Assembly: GCF_002382885.1 (NCBI RefSeq)
Contig: NZ_NWVL01000056.1
Coordinates: 1-54,487, forward strand
Source: Streptomyces sp. WZ.A104
GTDB lineage: Bacteria; Actinomycetota; Actinomycetes; Streptomycetales; Streptomycetaceae
Direction of reading: 5' to 3'
DNA: 54,487 bases
Under the pieces are notes generated by a model, which saw nothing but the letters and a program-made list of their open reading frames with translations, made no database searches and had not been told where the DNA came from. Numbering within the stretch: the stretch's first letter is position 1; each line of letters starts with the position of its first letter. Positions 31,801 to 38,999 of the stretch are shown here, in pieces. The position numbers and the translations under genes are program-made.

Positions 31801-32469
31801 TCAGCCCTCCGAACCCGCGACGGCGGCCACCGGCCGGAACCGCGGGGGCCACACGATGTCGGTGAGGTCGGGAACGATCAGATCCGCCGCGGCGAGCGCC
31901 TCGGGCGGCTGCCCGGCGGAGATCGCGATGCAACGGGCGCCCGCAGCCTTGGCCGCGGCCACTCCGGCCGGCGCGTCCTCGAACACCACCGTGGCCGAGG
32001 GCTCGACACCCAGGGCGGCGCAGCCGGCGAGGTAGCCCTGTGGATCGGGCTTCCCCCTGGTCACGTCGTCGGCCGTGACCATGACGTCGAAGAGGTGCAG
32101 CGCTCCCAGGGCGCCGAGCTCGTGACGGGCGTATTCCCTCGTGCCCGACGTGACCAGTCCCACCGGTACGCCCGACGCGCGGAGCCGGGAGACCAGCTCC
32201 AGGGCACCCGGGACGGTATCGACGGCGGGCATGTCGGCGAGCGTCGTGTAGTGGATCGCCTCGGCGAAGAGCTCGTCGACCGTGCGGCCGGAGAAGCGGT
32301 GGACGTGGTCGCCCAGCGCCTCCCTCGCGGGGCGCCCGGCGAAGCCCCTGATGGTGGCGTCGTCGTACGGGACGGCGTGGCCGCGGAACAGCCGCGACCA
32401 GGCCTCCCGGCTCCGCGGCTCGGTGTCGATCAGTGTGCCGTCCAGGTCGAAGAGTGCGGCTGCGTACAT
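31801..32469 (-). CDS. HAD-superfamily phosphatase (beta-phosphoglucomutase / sugar-phosphatase type)
   Basis: A 222-residue HAD enzyme. Motif I is ALFDLDGTLIDTEP (nucleophile Asp8, acid-base Asp10), motif II LVTSGT, motif III Lys in RGKPDPQGYL, motif IV VVFEDAPAGVAAAKAAG; the cap sits after motif I (subclass I). It dephosphorylates a small phosphometabolite, most likely a sugar phosphate. It begins 75 bp after the glycosyltransferase at 32545 on the same strand, so it may be the link between the CutC-HIT genes and the biosynthetic operon. Confidence 0.9.
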   Translation of the reverse strand: MYAAALFDLDGTLIDTEPRSREAWSRLFRGHAVPYDDATIRGFAGRPAREALGDHVHRFSGRTVDELFAEAIHYTTLADMPAVDTVPGALELVSRLRASGVPVGLVTSGTREYARHELGALGALHLFDVMVTADDVTRGKPDPQGYLAGCAALGVEPSATVVFEDAPAGVAAAKAAGARCIAISAGQPPEALAAADLIVPDLTDIVWPPRFRPVAAVAGSEG

Positions 32470-32544
32470 GTGGGGGTCCTTCTGTGTCGGCGTCGGCGGG
32501 AGTGCGGGCGCGGCTTCAGGAATCCGAGGAGGCGGGCGCGGGGT

Positions 32545-33639
32545 TCAGCGCACCTGGCAGGTGAGCGCGGTCAGTTCGTCCGCGGTTCTGGACAGTGGGA
32601 ACCGCGCCGCGTTCCGGTGGCCCGCGGCGCGCAGGTGTTCCAGGGCGCCGCGGTCCGCGGCCAGCCGGACCAGGGTCTCGCGCGTCCGCCCGGCGTGGGC
32701 GAAGAGGTCCAGCGGCAGGGCGGAATCGCCCAGTACGTCGGTCAGTCCCGGCACTGGCTGGTAGGCCACCGGAAGACCGCAGGCCTGCGCCTCGATGGCC
32801 ACGAGGCCGAAGGCCTCCAGCCTGGCCGACGGAATCACCAGGAGGTCGTGCTCCGCGAAGGCCGCCCACAGGTCCGGGCGGCTCAGCCAGCCCAGGTAGC
32901 GGATCGTGGAGAGGTCCATGACCTCGGACAGCCGTCGGAACTCGTCGGCCGGTGCCGCCATGCTCAGCTGAACGCCGACCGTCCCGGACACGGCGGCGAC
33001 CAGTTCGGCGGCGCCCTTCTCCGCGGTCAGTCGACCGGCGTACAGGACGCGGAGGTTTCCGTCGGGGGAGGCGGTCCGCACGGGCGGGCGGGTCAGCAAG
33101 TGGTCGGGGACGCCCCAGGGGATGTGGACGATACGGTCGCTCTCGACAGGGGTCAGCAGGCGCAGCCGGTCGGCCATCGCCGCCGACGGCACCACGACAG
33201 CCCGGGCGGTGGCCGCGGCCTCGTGGAGCACGTCGTGCTGCGTCGGGAACTCCTCGGCGAAGAGGAGGTCCGTGCCGTGTACGAGGGCGATCCCCGGGTG
33301 CTTCGGATAGCCGCGCAGCAGCGCCGGAGTGGCGCCGAAGGCGAGATGCTGGAGGTGGAGCACGTCCTGGTCCCCGGGCGGGAAGCGCGTCGTGATCGCG
33401 CGGGTGAGCCCGTCGACGTAGGACCAGAACCCCTCGCCGCTCAGCTGCTTGCCCGGTACGTCGAGCAGCGCGGGCAGCCCCTCGCCGGAGGGGGCGGGCG
33501 CCGCGTCCGTACCCAGCATGAACGTGTCGGCGGCCAGGGGGGCCCGCGGCCCCAGGTAGAGGTCCTTGAGCAGCTCGACGCTACCGCCGGGGCTGCCCCA
33601 GGGCAGATCGAGCCCGGTCAGTACCTTCACCGCGCTCAC
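32545..33639 (-). CDS. Glycosyltransferase family 4
   Basis: A 364-residue GT-B glycosyltransferase. The N-terminal acceptor domain begins VLTGLDLPWGSPGGSVELLK. The C-terminal nucleotide-sugar domain shows LRVLYAGRLTAEKGAAELVA, RYLGWLSRPDLWAAFAEHD and the GT4 E-x7-E segment SARLEAFGLVAIEAQACGLP. The GTG start at 33639 overlaps the preceding Dcd-like stop (GTGA), making it the sixth gene in a chain of four-base overlaps from the P450 at 37984. It presumably glycosylates a cluster intermediate. The family differs from the two GT1-type transferases elsewhere in the cluster. Confidence 0.9.
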   Translation of the reverse strand: MSAVKVLTGLDLPWGSPGGSVELLKDLYLGPRAPLAADTFMLGTDAAPAPSGEGLPALLDVPGKQLSGEGFWSYVDGLTRAITTRFPPGDQDVLHLQHLAFGATPALLRGYPKHPGIALVHGTDLLFAEEFPTQHDVLHEAAATARAVVVPSAAMADRLRLLTPVESDRIVHIPWGVPDHLLTRPPVRTASPDGNLRVLYAGRLTAEKGAAELVAAVSGTVGVQLSMAAPADEFRRLSEVMDLSTIRYLGWLSRPDLWAAFAEHDLLVIPSARLEAFGLVAIEAQACGLPVAYQPVPGLTDVLGDSALPLDLFAHAGRTRETLVRLAADRGALEHLRAAGHRNAARFPLSRTADELTALTCQVR

Positions 33640-34163
33640 CGAAGCTCTTCGTACAGACGTGAGATGTCGATCCCGCTCGTCCGCGTGTACTTGTGCCCCA
33701 GGTGCTGGTAGCTGGCAGTCGCTCCGGCCGTGGACAAGAAGACGATCTTCCCGAAGGGCATCAGCGGGTAGACCTTGACGGGCTGTGCGACGCGGATCTC
33801 CAGGGTCCAGCGGATGGCGTGGCCGACGTGTCCCAGCGGAGCCGAGACGTGCACCCAGATCCCCAGCGCGCCCAGGCTGCGGTCTCCGTTGATCATCTGG
33901 GCGTAGCGCTCCGAGTGCGTGCGCTCGTGGGTGACTCCGAGGTAGAGCCGCCCCGGCCGGAGGACCATGCCCTCCGCGGGGATCACGTGTTCGGTGACCC
34001 GGGTGGCGGCTGCCGCGTCCAGCTCGTCGCCCTCGCATACGCGGATCCGGTCGCCCAGGTGCCAGTCGTAGGCGTTCGGGGAGACGCGCTCCGGGGCGAA
34101 GGGCTCGATGACGATGTCGCCCCGCTCCACGGCGGTGGTGATGGCTTCACGGGTGAGGATCAT
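33636..34163 (-). CDS. dCTP deaminase-fold protein B (retains catalytic Glu, lacks Ser/Arg motif)
   Basis: A 175-residue protein of the dCTP deaminase/dUTPase fold: MILTREAITTAVERGDIVIE, RVSPNAYDWHLGDRIRV and PGRLYLGVTHERT are clear family features. Aligned with E. coli Dcd (R110-S111-S112...R115...E138), this protein has D94-R95-S96...A99 but keeps Glu122 in RWTLEIRV. So Ser111 and Arg115 equivalents are lost while the catalytic Glu is kept. Its paralogue upstream shows the reverse. It overlaps both neighbours by four bases. A simple housekeeping deaminase is unlikely; an obligate partner role or a new reaction is inferred. Confidence 0.85.
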   Translation of the reverse strand: MILTREAITTAVERGDIVIEPFAPERVSPNAYDWHLGDRIRVCEGDELDAAAATRVTEHVIPAEGMVLRPGRLYLGVTHERTHSERYAQMINGDRSLGALGIWVHVSAPLGHVGHAIRWTLEIRVAQPVKVYPLMPFGKIVFLSTAGATASYQHLGHKYTRTSGIDISRLYEELR

Positions 34164-34690
34164 GTCGCCGGTACCGCCACGTCTCTCCAGTAGCGGGATT
34201 CCTGCGGGCCCGCCGAGGACTGGTACTTGCCCTCGTAGAGGTCGACCTGGCCGAGCGATACGAAGAACATGATCTGGCCGATCTTCATCCCGGGGTAGAC
34301 CCGCAGGGGCATGACCGGAGAGAGCATCAGCGTCCACTGGCCGTGGAAACCGATGTCGCCGATCGGCGCGGTGATCTCGACGAACAGCCCGAGCCGGCCG
34401 ACCGAGGAGCGCCCGAACAGCAGCGGTACGTAGAGGTCGGAGCCGACGCGCTCCACGGTGTGGCCGAGGTAGAGGCGGCCCGGCTGCAGGACATAGCCCT
34501 CCTCCCCGATGGTGATCTCCTGGGTCGGGTTGGGGCGGTAGGGGTCGATGACCTCGTCGGTGTACGTCAACAGCCTGTCTCCGAGACAGATGTTGTAGCT
34601 GTTGGGGTTGACCTGGTCCGGTCGGAAGGGCGAAATGACGATGCGTCCGTCCGCCGCCGCGTCGGTGATCTCGGGACCGGTGAGGATCAT
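34160..34690 (-). CDS. dCTP deaminase-fold protein A (retains Ser/Arg motif, lacks catalytic Glu)
   Basis: A 176-residue paralogue of the next gene, alignable without gaps over most of its length. MILTGPEITDAAADGRIVIS, QVNPNSYNICLGDRL and the motif FGRSSVGRLGL (R94, S95, S96, R99) match dCTP deaminases well, and VYPGMKIGQIMFF is canonical. But the catalytic Glu is replaced by Met122 (TLMLSP instead of TLELSN). Start ATG 34690 overlaps the AurF-type gene's stop (ATGA), and its own stop overlaps protein B's ATG. Equal stoichiometry through coupled translation fits a hetero-oligomer with shared active sites. Confidence 0.87.
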   Translation of the reverse strand: MILTGPEITDAAADGRIVISPFRPDQVNPNSYNICLGDRLLTYTDEVIDPYRPNPTQEITIGEEGYVLQPGRLYLGHTVERVGSDLYVPLLFGRSSVGRLGLFVEITAPIGDIGFHGQWTLMLSPVMPLRVYPGMKIGQIMFFVSLGQVDLYEGKYQSSAGPQESRYWRDVAVPAT

Positions 34691-35697
34691 GCGGCACTCC
34701 CCAGCCGAGCGGCGTCGTCGGCCGCGAAGTCGAAGGCCACCCGGTCTTCTACGCCGAGCTCGCGGCACAGGCGCCGCACACCGGAGAAGTCGTTGACGAG
34801 CAGGTTGCCGTGCGGGCCGCCGCCGGCGCTCCTGGAGTCCTCGATGATGTCCCTGGCCTTGGGCACTCCCGCGAACTCCAGCACCTTCAGCCACCAGTCG
34901 AAGTCCTCCGCGCAGAACGCGGTGATGCCCGAGGGCAGGGACGCGATGAAGAAGTCCTGCTGCTTCCTGCTCAGGTGGGTGTAGACGTCCCTCATGATCT
35001 CGATCAAGACCGGGCCGTGCGCCGACTCGTCCCGCGCGTGCAGCCGTGCGATCAGAGAGTGCATCGGCTGGACGGTGGTGTCCCGCGCCATGAGGTCGAG
35101 GAAGGCGTTGACGCTGACCTCGCCGACCGTGGTCCACAGCAGGTAGAGGAGGTCCGTCTGCCAACGCTCGCCCGCCTCGGCCTGCGCCTCGTACAGCAGA
35201 CGGTTCGTCACCGGGTGCGTGGCCGCGGGTTCCGCCGTGACCTGCCGGGCCTCCCGGGTGCGCTGCATGCCCAGCATGTGCATGTACGTGTGCCACACCT
35301 CGTCGATGTGGGACTGCCGCACGATCTCCTTGACCTCGAACCGGTCCACGCCGGGGAACACCGCGTGGCCGAGCTTCTCGAAGGTCGGGTTGACCACGTA
35401 CTCCTCGGCCGCGACGACGCGTTCGTTGTACGCGATCCAGCCGAGGGTGTTCACCGTACGGCGCTTCTCCTCGGACGCGCCCTGGAAGTCGGGGTGTTCA
35501 CCGAACGGCATCAGGGAGACCGGGTAGTCGAGCAGCTCGGGGTCGTACGCCTCGGTGCCGGTGACCTTGTCCATGTCGGTGCGCACCGTGGCCCGCCTGG
35601 GCCAGGCCGCGGCGAGCCGGCGGAGCGTGCCGGGTCCTACGTTCTGGTGGGAGTCCTCGACGGGGCTCGCTGCCCGGGATCCCTCGGTCGTCTTCAC
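34687..35697 (-). CDS. AurF-type non-heme di-iron N-oxygenase
   Basis: A 336-residue di-iron enzyme. Candidate ligands are E98, E133, H136, E193, H220, E224 and H227. Their spacings (35, 3, 27, 4, 3 and so on) equal those of AurF from Streptomyces thioluteus as I recall (E101, E136, H139, E196, H223, E227, H230). Visible motifs are VVAAEEYVVNP, HIDEVWHTYMH, TTVGEVSVNAF and LHARDESAHGPVL. AurF-like enzymes oxidise amines to hydroxylamines, oximes or nitro groups. GTG 35697 overlaps the methyltransferase stop. An N-hydroxy, oxime or nitro group in the product is a reasonable inference. Confidence 0.88.
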   Translation of the reverse strand: MKTTEGSRAASPVEDSHQNVGPGTLRRLAAAWPRRATVRTDMDKVTGTEAYDPELLDYPVSLMPFGEHPDFQGASEEKRRTVNTLGWIAYNERVVAAEEYVVNPTFEKLGHAVFPGVDRFEVKEIVRQSHIDEVWHTYMHMLGMQRTREARQVTAEPAATHPVTNRLLYEAQAEAGERWQTDLLYLLWTTVGEVSVNAFLDLMARDTTVQPMHSLIARLHARDESAHGPVLIEIMRDVYTHLSRKQQDFFIASLPSGITAFCAEDFDWWLKVLEFAGVPKARDIIEDSRSAGGGPHGNLLVNDFSGVRRLCRELGVEDRVAFDFAADDAARLGSAA

Positions 35698-36746
35698 GCC
35701 GCACCGCCTTCCGTGGCCGCCGGGCGTGCTTCGATCGTCCGGTACCCGTTGAAGCCCACCGGATCGCCGACGCCCGTCAACCGGAGACCGGCCTCCTCCA
35801 GGAGGTGGGCGAACTCCTCCTGCGTCCGTTCGCGGCCGCGGGTGAGGACCAGCAGGTTGAGGTCGCTCGCCGTGAGGAACGGATCGGTCGTGGGGTCCAC
35901 GACGGCGGGCGCGATGACCTCGACGATCAGGACGCGGGCCGTGTCGTCCATGGCCCGGCGGCAGTTCCGCAGGATGCGGACGCACTCCTCGTCGTCCCAG
36001 TCGTGCAGGACACTCTTGATCACGTAGAGGTCGCCGCCCCCGGGCACCGACGTGAAGAAGTCCCCGGCGGTGATCTCGCAGCGGTCCGCCACACCCGCCT
36101 CGGCGAAGGCGGCCGGGGCGTCGGACACTCCCGCGGGGGTGTCGACCAGGATGCCGCGCAGTTCGGGATGGTGTCCCAGGAGCCCTGCCAGGAGCGCGCC
36201 CGATCCGCCACCGATGTCCACGACGGTCCGCACGCCGGTGAAGTCGAGCGACTTGGCCAGGCTCCAGGCCTCTGCGCCGCCGCTCACCGCCATGGCGGCG
36301 TTGAACTCGGCGGCCAGCTCCGGGTCGGCCGCGAAGTGGGCGAACACCGAACCTCCGGTGACCGACTCGACCGGGGGCCGGCCCGTGCGCACGGACTCCA
36401 GGAACCGTCCCCACGAGGCCCAGATGCCCTCGTCGAAGTACGGCATCAGCATGGGGCGGACGGAGCCGGGCACGTCGGACCGAAGAGGTACACCGGCCGG
36501 GGTCAGCCCGAAGGCACCCCCCTCGGCCTCCTCGACCAGGCCGATCGAGGCGAGGCCGCGCAGCAGCCGGCGCAGCGAGGGGGCGTGGGTACCGGTCAGG
36601 TCCGCCAACTCCTCGGTGGTCAGGCTCCGCTCGGCCAGCAGATCGGGGAGGCGGAACCTGGCAGCGGCATGGATCATCTGGGCGGGAATGAAACCGAAGG
36701 CGAGGCGGTAGAGATGGGCCGCCGCCATCGGATCGGGGATCGTCAC
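35694..36746 (-). CDS. SAM-dependent O-methyltransferase (acetylserotonin/hydroxyneurosporene OMT family)
   Basis: A 350-residue methyltransferase. A winged-helix dimerisation domain (ARFRLPDLLAERSLTTEELA, residues about 25-100) precedes the Rossmann domain. That has VVDIGGGSGALLAGLLGHHP as SAM motif I and KSVLHDWDDEECVRILRNCR with the usual catalytic-site His of small-molecule OMTs. It methylates a hydroxyl, possibly the N-OH or a P450-introduced OH. GTG 36746 overlaps the P450 stop by four bases and its own stop overlaps the AurF gene. Confidence 0.9.
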   Translation of the reverse strand: MTIPDPMAAAHLYRLAFGFIPAQMIHAAARFRLPDLLAERSLTTEELADLTGTHAPSLRRLLRGLASIGLVEEAEGGAFGLTPAGVPLRSDVPGSVRPMLMPYFDEGIWASWGRFLESVRTGRPPVESVTGGSVFAHFAADPELAAEFNAAMAVSGGAEAWSLAKSLDFTGVRTVVDIGGGSGALLAGLLGHHPELRGILVDTPAGVSDAPAAFAEAGVADRCEITAGDFFTSVPGGGDLYVIKSVLHDWDDEECVRILRNCRRAMDDTARVLIVEVIAPAVVDPTTDPFLTASDLNLLVLTRGRERTQEEFAHLLEEAGLRLTGVGDPVGFNGYRTIEARPAATEGGAA

Positions 36747-37984
36747 GTACGACTCGTTTCACGAAAAACGGGATCAAAGGAGAGGGGAAGTGCGGTGAGG
36801 CCGCACAGGATGCTGATCTGTCGCCAGCGCAGCTCGTCGGGCGACACGGTCAGTGCGAGGCCGCGGAACCGCTCCAGCAGGGCGCCGAGGGCCGCGGTCG
36901 CCAGCATGCGGGCCAGGGGCGCGCCGAGGCAGAAGTGGATGCCGTGCCCGAACGCCAGGTGGGGATTGGGCTCCCGCCGGACGTCGAGGGTGCCGGAGTC
37001 CGGGAAGACGCCGGGGTCCCGGTTGGCGAGGGACAGGCCGATGTTGACGACGGACCCCCGGGGAATCAGGGTTCCCCCGATGAGGGTGTCCTCGACCGCC
37101 ACGCGCAAGGAGGATTGCCCGGCGGAGCCTTCGTATCTGAGTAGTTCCTCCACCGCGGTGGGCAGCAGCTGCGGCTCCTCCAGGAGGAGCCGCAGCTGCT
37201 CCGGGTGGAGCAGCAGGGTCAGCAGCCCGTTGCCGATCAGGTTGGTCGTCGTCTCGTGCCCGGCGACCAGCAACAGAACGGCCAGACCGACGAGTTCGTC
37301 GTCCGTGAGGCTGTTGTCCTGTTCCTGTGCGGCGATGAGGGCGCTGAGCAGGTCCGGCTGTTCGTCGGGCGGCACGGCGGTCCGCACGGCGTCGCGCTTG
37401 GCCGCGATCAGCCGGGTGAAGTACGTGCGCAGCCTGCGGGAACGTTCCTCCCGGGTCCGCGGGCCCACCGCCGTCGAGAGGGTGTGCTCCGCCCAGGTGC
37501 GCAGGGCCGCGCGGTCCCGGCCCGGTACCCCGAGCAGCGCGCAGATGACCAGGACGGGCAAGGGGAACGCGAGGTCCGCGATCACGTCGGTGCGGCCGGA
37601 CGGTCCGACGTCGCCGAGCAGTTCGTCGACGATGCGGTCGACCTCGGGCTCCAGAGCGGCCACCCGGCGCCGGGTGAACCCGTGGGAGACGAGCCTGCGC
37701 AGCCGGGTGTGGTCCGGCGGGTCGTTGTTCGCCATGGGGGAGTAGGCGTTGTGGGCGTCGACCGCGTGCCCCAGGCGGCGCGGGTCGTTCGAGAGCCCCG
37801 GCGCGCCGAGTGCCTCACGGGCCTCGGCGTAGCGGGAGATCAGCCAGTACGAGAACCCGCTCTCCTCGCGTACGTAGCGCACCGGCGGCTCCGCACGCAT
37901 ACTGCGGTGGACGGCCTCCGGTTCCGTGAGCAGGCGGTAGGGGCTGAAGTCGAGCAACGGAGCTGCTTCCGCCGGTATTTGCAC
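36743..37984 (-). CDS. Cytochrome P450 (CYP107/105-like)
   Basis: A 413-residue soluble P450: I-helix AGHETTTNLIGNGLL, K-helix EELLRYEGS and heme loop FGHGIHFCLGAPLAR with Cys352. It receives electrons from ferredoxin partners not encoded here. It is the first gene of the overlapping operon P450, OMT, AurF, Dcd-A, Dcd-B, GT. The GTG at 37984 follows a G7 tract; an in-frame upstream ATG would add 57 arginine-rich residues that are not family-like. A second, similar P450 lies at 52981, so two separate oxidations of the product are expected. Confidence 0.92.
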   Translation of the reverse strand: MQIPAEAAPLLDFSPYRLLTEPEAVHRSMRAEPPVRYVREESGFSYWLISRYAEAREALGAPGLSNDPRRLGHAVDAHNAYSPMANNDPPDHTRLRRLVSHGFTRRRVAALEPEVDRIVDELLGDVGPSGRTDVIADLAFPLPVLVICALLGVPGRDRAALRTWAEHTLSTAVGPRTREERSRRLRTYFTRLIAAKRDAVRTAVPPDEQPDLLSALIAAQEQDNSLTDDELVGLAVLLLVAGHETTTNLIGNGLLTLLLHPEQLRLLLEEPQLLPTAVEELLRYEGSAGQSSLRVAVEDTLIGGTLIPRGSVVNIGLSLANRDPGVFPDSGTLDVRREPNPHLAFGHGIHFCLGAPLARMLATAALGALLERFRGLALTVSPDELRWRQISILCGLTALPLSFDPVFRETSRT

Positions 37985-38154
37985 CTTTACCCCCCCCTGA
38001 ACTGACTGACGGGGACCACCCTGACACCGGCGTGGAACGATGTCGTCCGCCCGTCGGCCAGTCTTGTTCCCCCGCCTGCGGGTTGAGTCCGGAGCCCGTC
38101 TCACCCTTTGGGCTCGCGTGTGACGCAAACCGGAGTGCAACCTGCTGGCTCTCA

Positions 38155-38170
38155 TACCGACATGTCGGTA
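38155..38170. promoter_or_regulatory. Perfect 16-bp palindrome, ARE-like operator
   Basis: TACCGACATGTCGGTA sits in the 273-bp divergent spacer between the P450 operon (start 37984) and the LuxR gene (start 38258). It resembles the autoregulatory elements bound by gamma-butyrolactone-receptor-type TetR proteins (ACCGAC...GTCGGT). It could equally be a site for the adjacent LuxR protein. No gene or precursor peptide is seen in this spacer. Confidence 0.65.
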
Positions 38171-38257
38171 GTCTCTTCAGTGGTCCAGACCAGTCGAATC
38201 GCCAATTCTTAGGCGATCTCGGCAGGAGTTCATGCATTTACGGGGGTAAGTCGCACT

Positions 38258-38950
38258 GTGGCGAATGATGTTGAGGCTGACTGTATTCGGGTTCTTCTGT
38301 GTGACCCGAACCATCTGATGCGCGTGGGCCTGGCCAGCGTTCTGGAACGCGAGCCCGACATGGTAGTTGTCGGTGAGGCGCTGCACACGCGTGAGGTGGA
38401 GGCGGCCGTACGGGAACTGCGACCTCATGTCGCGTTGATCAGCCATGATCCGGATGCCATGGATGGCGTCGCGATTGCAATGATTCTGAGGAGGGTGGGC
38501 TGGGCTGCCGCGCCCGGGGTCCTCATGCTCAGCTCCGCCACCGAGGACGACGAAATGCTCGCGGCGCTACGGGGCGGGGTCCGGGGGCTGCTGCCCGGGA
38601 ACTGTGACCCGCAGTCGCTCCCCGCGGCCATCCGTGACATCGCTGACGGGGCGATGGTGCTGAAGTCGCCGCCCGCGGTCCAGCTGATCCGGCTGCTGCT
38701 CAACCGGGCGCCGGAGATGGCCCCCGCGACCGCCTCGCGGCTCTCGCTGCTCACCGGTCGTGAGCGTGATGTCCTGGCGCTCGTCGCCAACGGTCACTCC
38801 AACCTGGTGATCGCCAAGATGCTGTCGCTCAGCGAGGCCACGGTCAAATCGCACCTCTATCACCTGTGCCAGAAGCTCGGGCTGCGCGACCGGACCCAAG
38901 CGGTGATCCTCGCCTACGAGACGGGGCTGGTGAGGGCCTCCGCGGCGTGA
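38258..38950 (+). CDS. LuxR/NarL-type regulator with degenerate receiver domain
   Basis: A 230-residue regulator and the only plus-strand gene in the cluster. The receiver-like domain begins IRVLLCDPNHLMRVGLASVL. At the phosphorylation site it reads VALISHDPDAMDG where active receivers have (L/M)D...P.MDG: the acceptor Asp is a Ser, so phosphorylation is unlikely. The C-terminal LuxR helix-turn-helix is intact (LLTGRERDVLALVANGHSNL, EATVKSHLYHLCQKLGL). Such atypical response regulators usually sense a ligand or act constitutively. It is probably the pathway-specific activator. A terminator follows its stop immediately. Confidence 0.92.
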   Translation: MANDVEADCIRVLLCDPNHLMRVGLASVLEREPDMVVVGEALHTREVEAAVRELRPHVALISHDPDAMDGVAIAMILRRVGWAAAPGVLMLSSATEDDEMLAALRGGVRGLLPGNCDPQSLPAAIRDIADGAMVLKSPPAVQLIRLLLNRAPEMAPATASRLSLLTGRERDVLALVANGHSNLVIAKMLSLSEATVKSHLYHLCQKLGLRDRTQAVILAYETGLVRASAA

Positions 38951-38952
38951 CC

Positions 38953-38999
38953 GGTGAGGGGGTTCCCGGTCGGCTGCGGCCGTCGGGGACCCCCTCACC
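38953..38999. terminator. Bidirectional terminator between LuxR and FAD monooxygenase genes
   Basis: A long hairpin with one bulge (arms about 38953-38967 and 38985-38999) directly after the LuxR stop, overlapping the stop codon (38997-38995) of the convergent monooxygenase gene. Confidence 0.8.

Noticed and set aside
38039..38260. Short ATG frames in the LuxR-P450 spacer on both strands, considered as precursor peptides
   Set aside because: They are 16-27 codons long without a Cys/Ser/Thr-rich core, lack good ribosome sites, and one runs across the palindrome.
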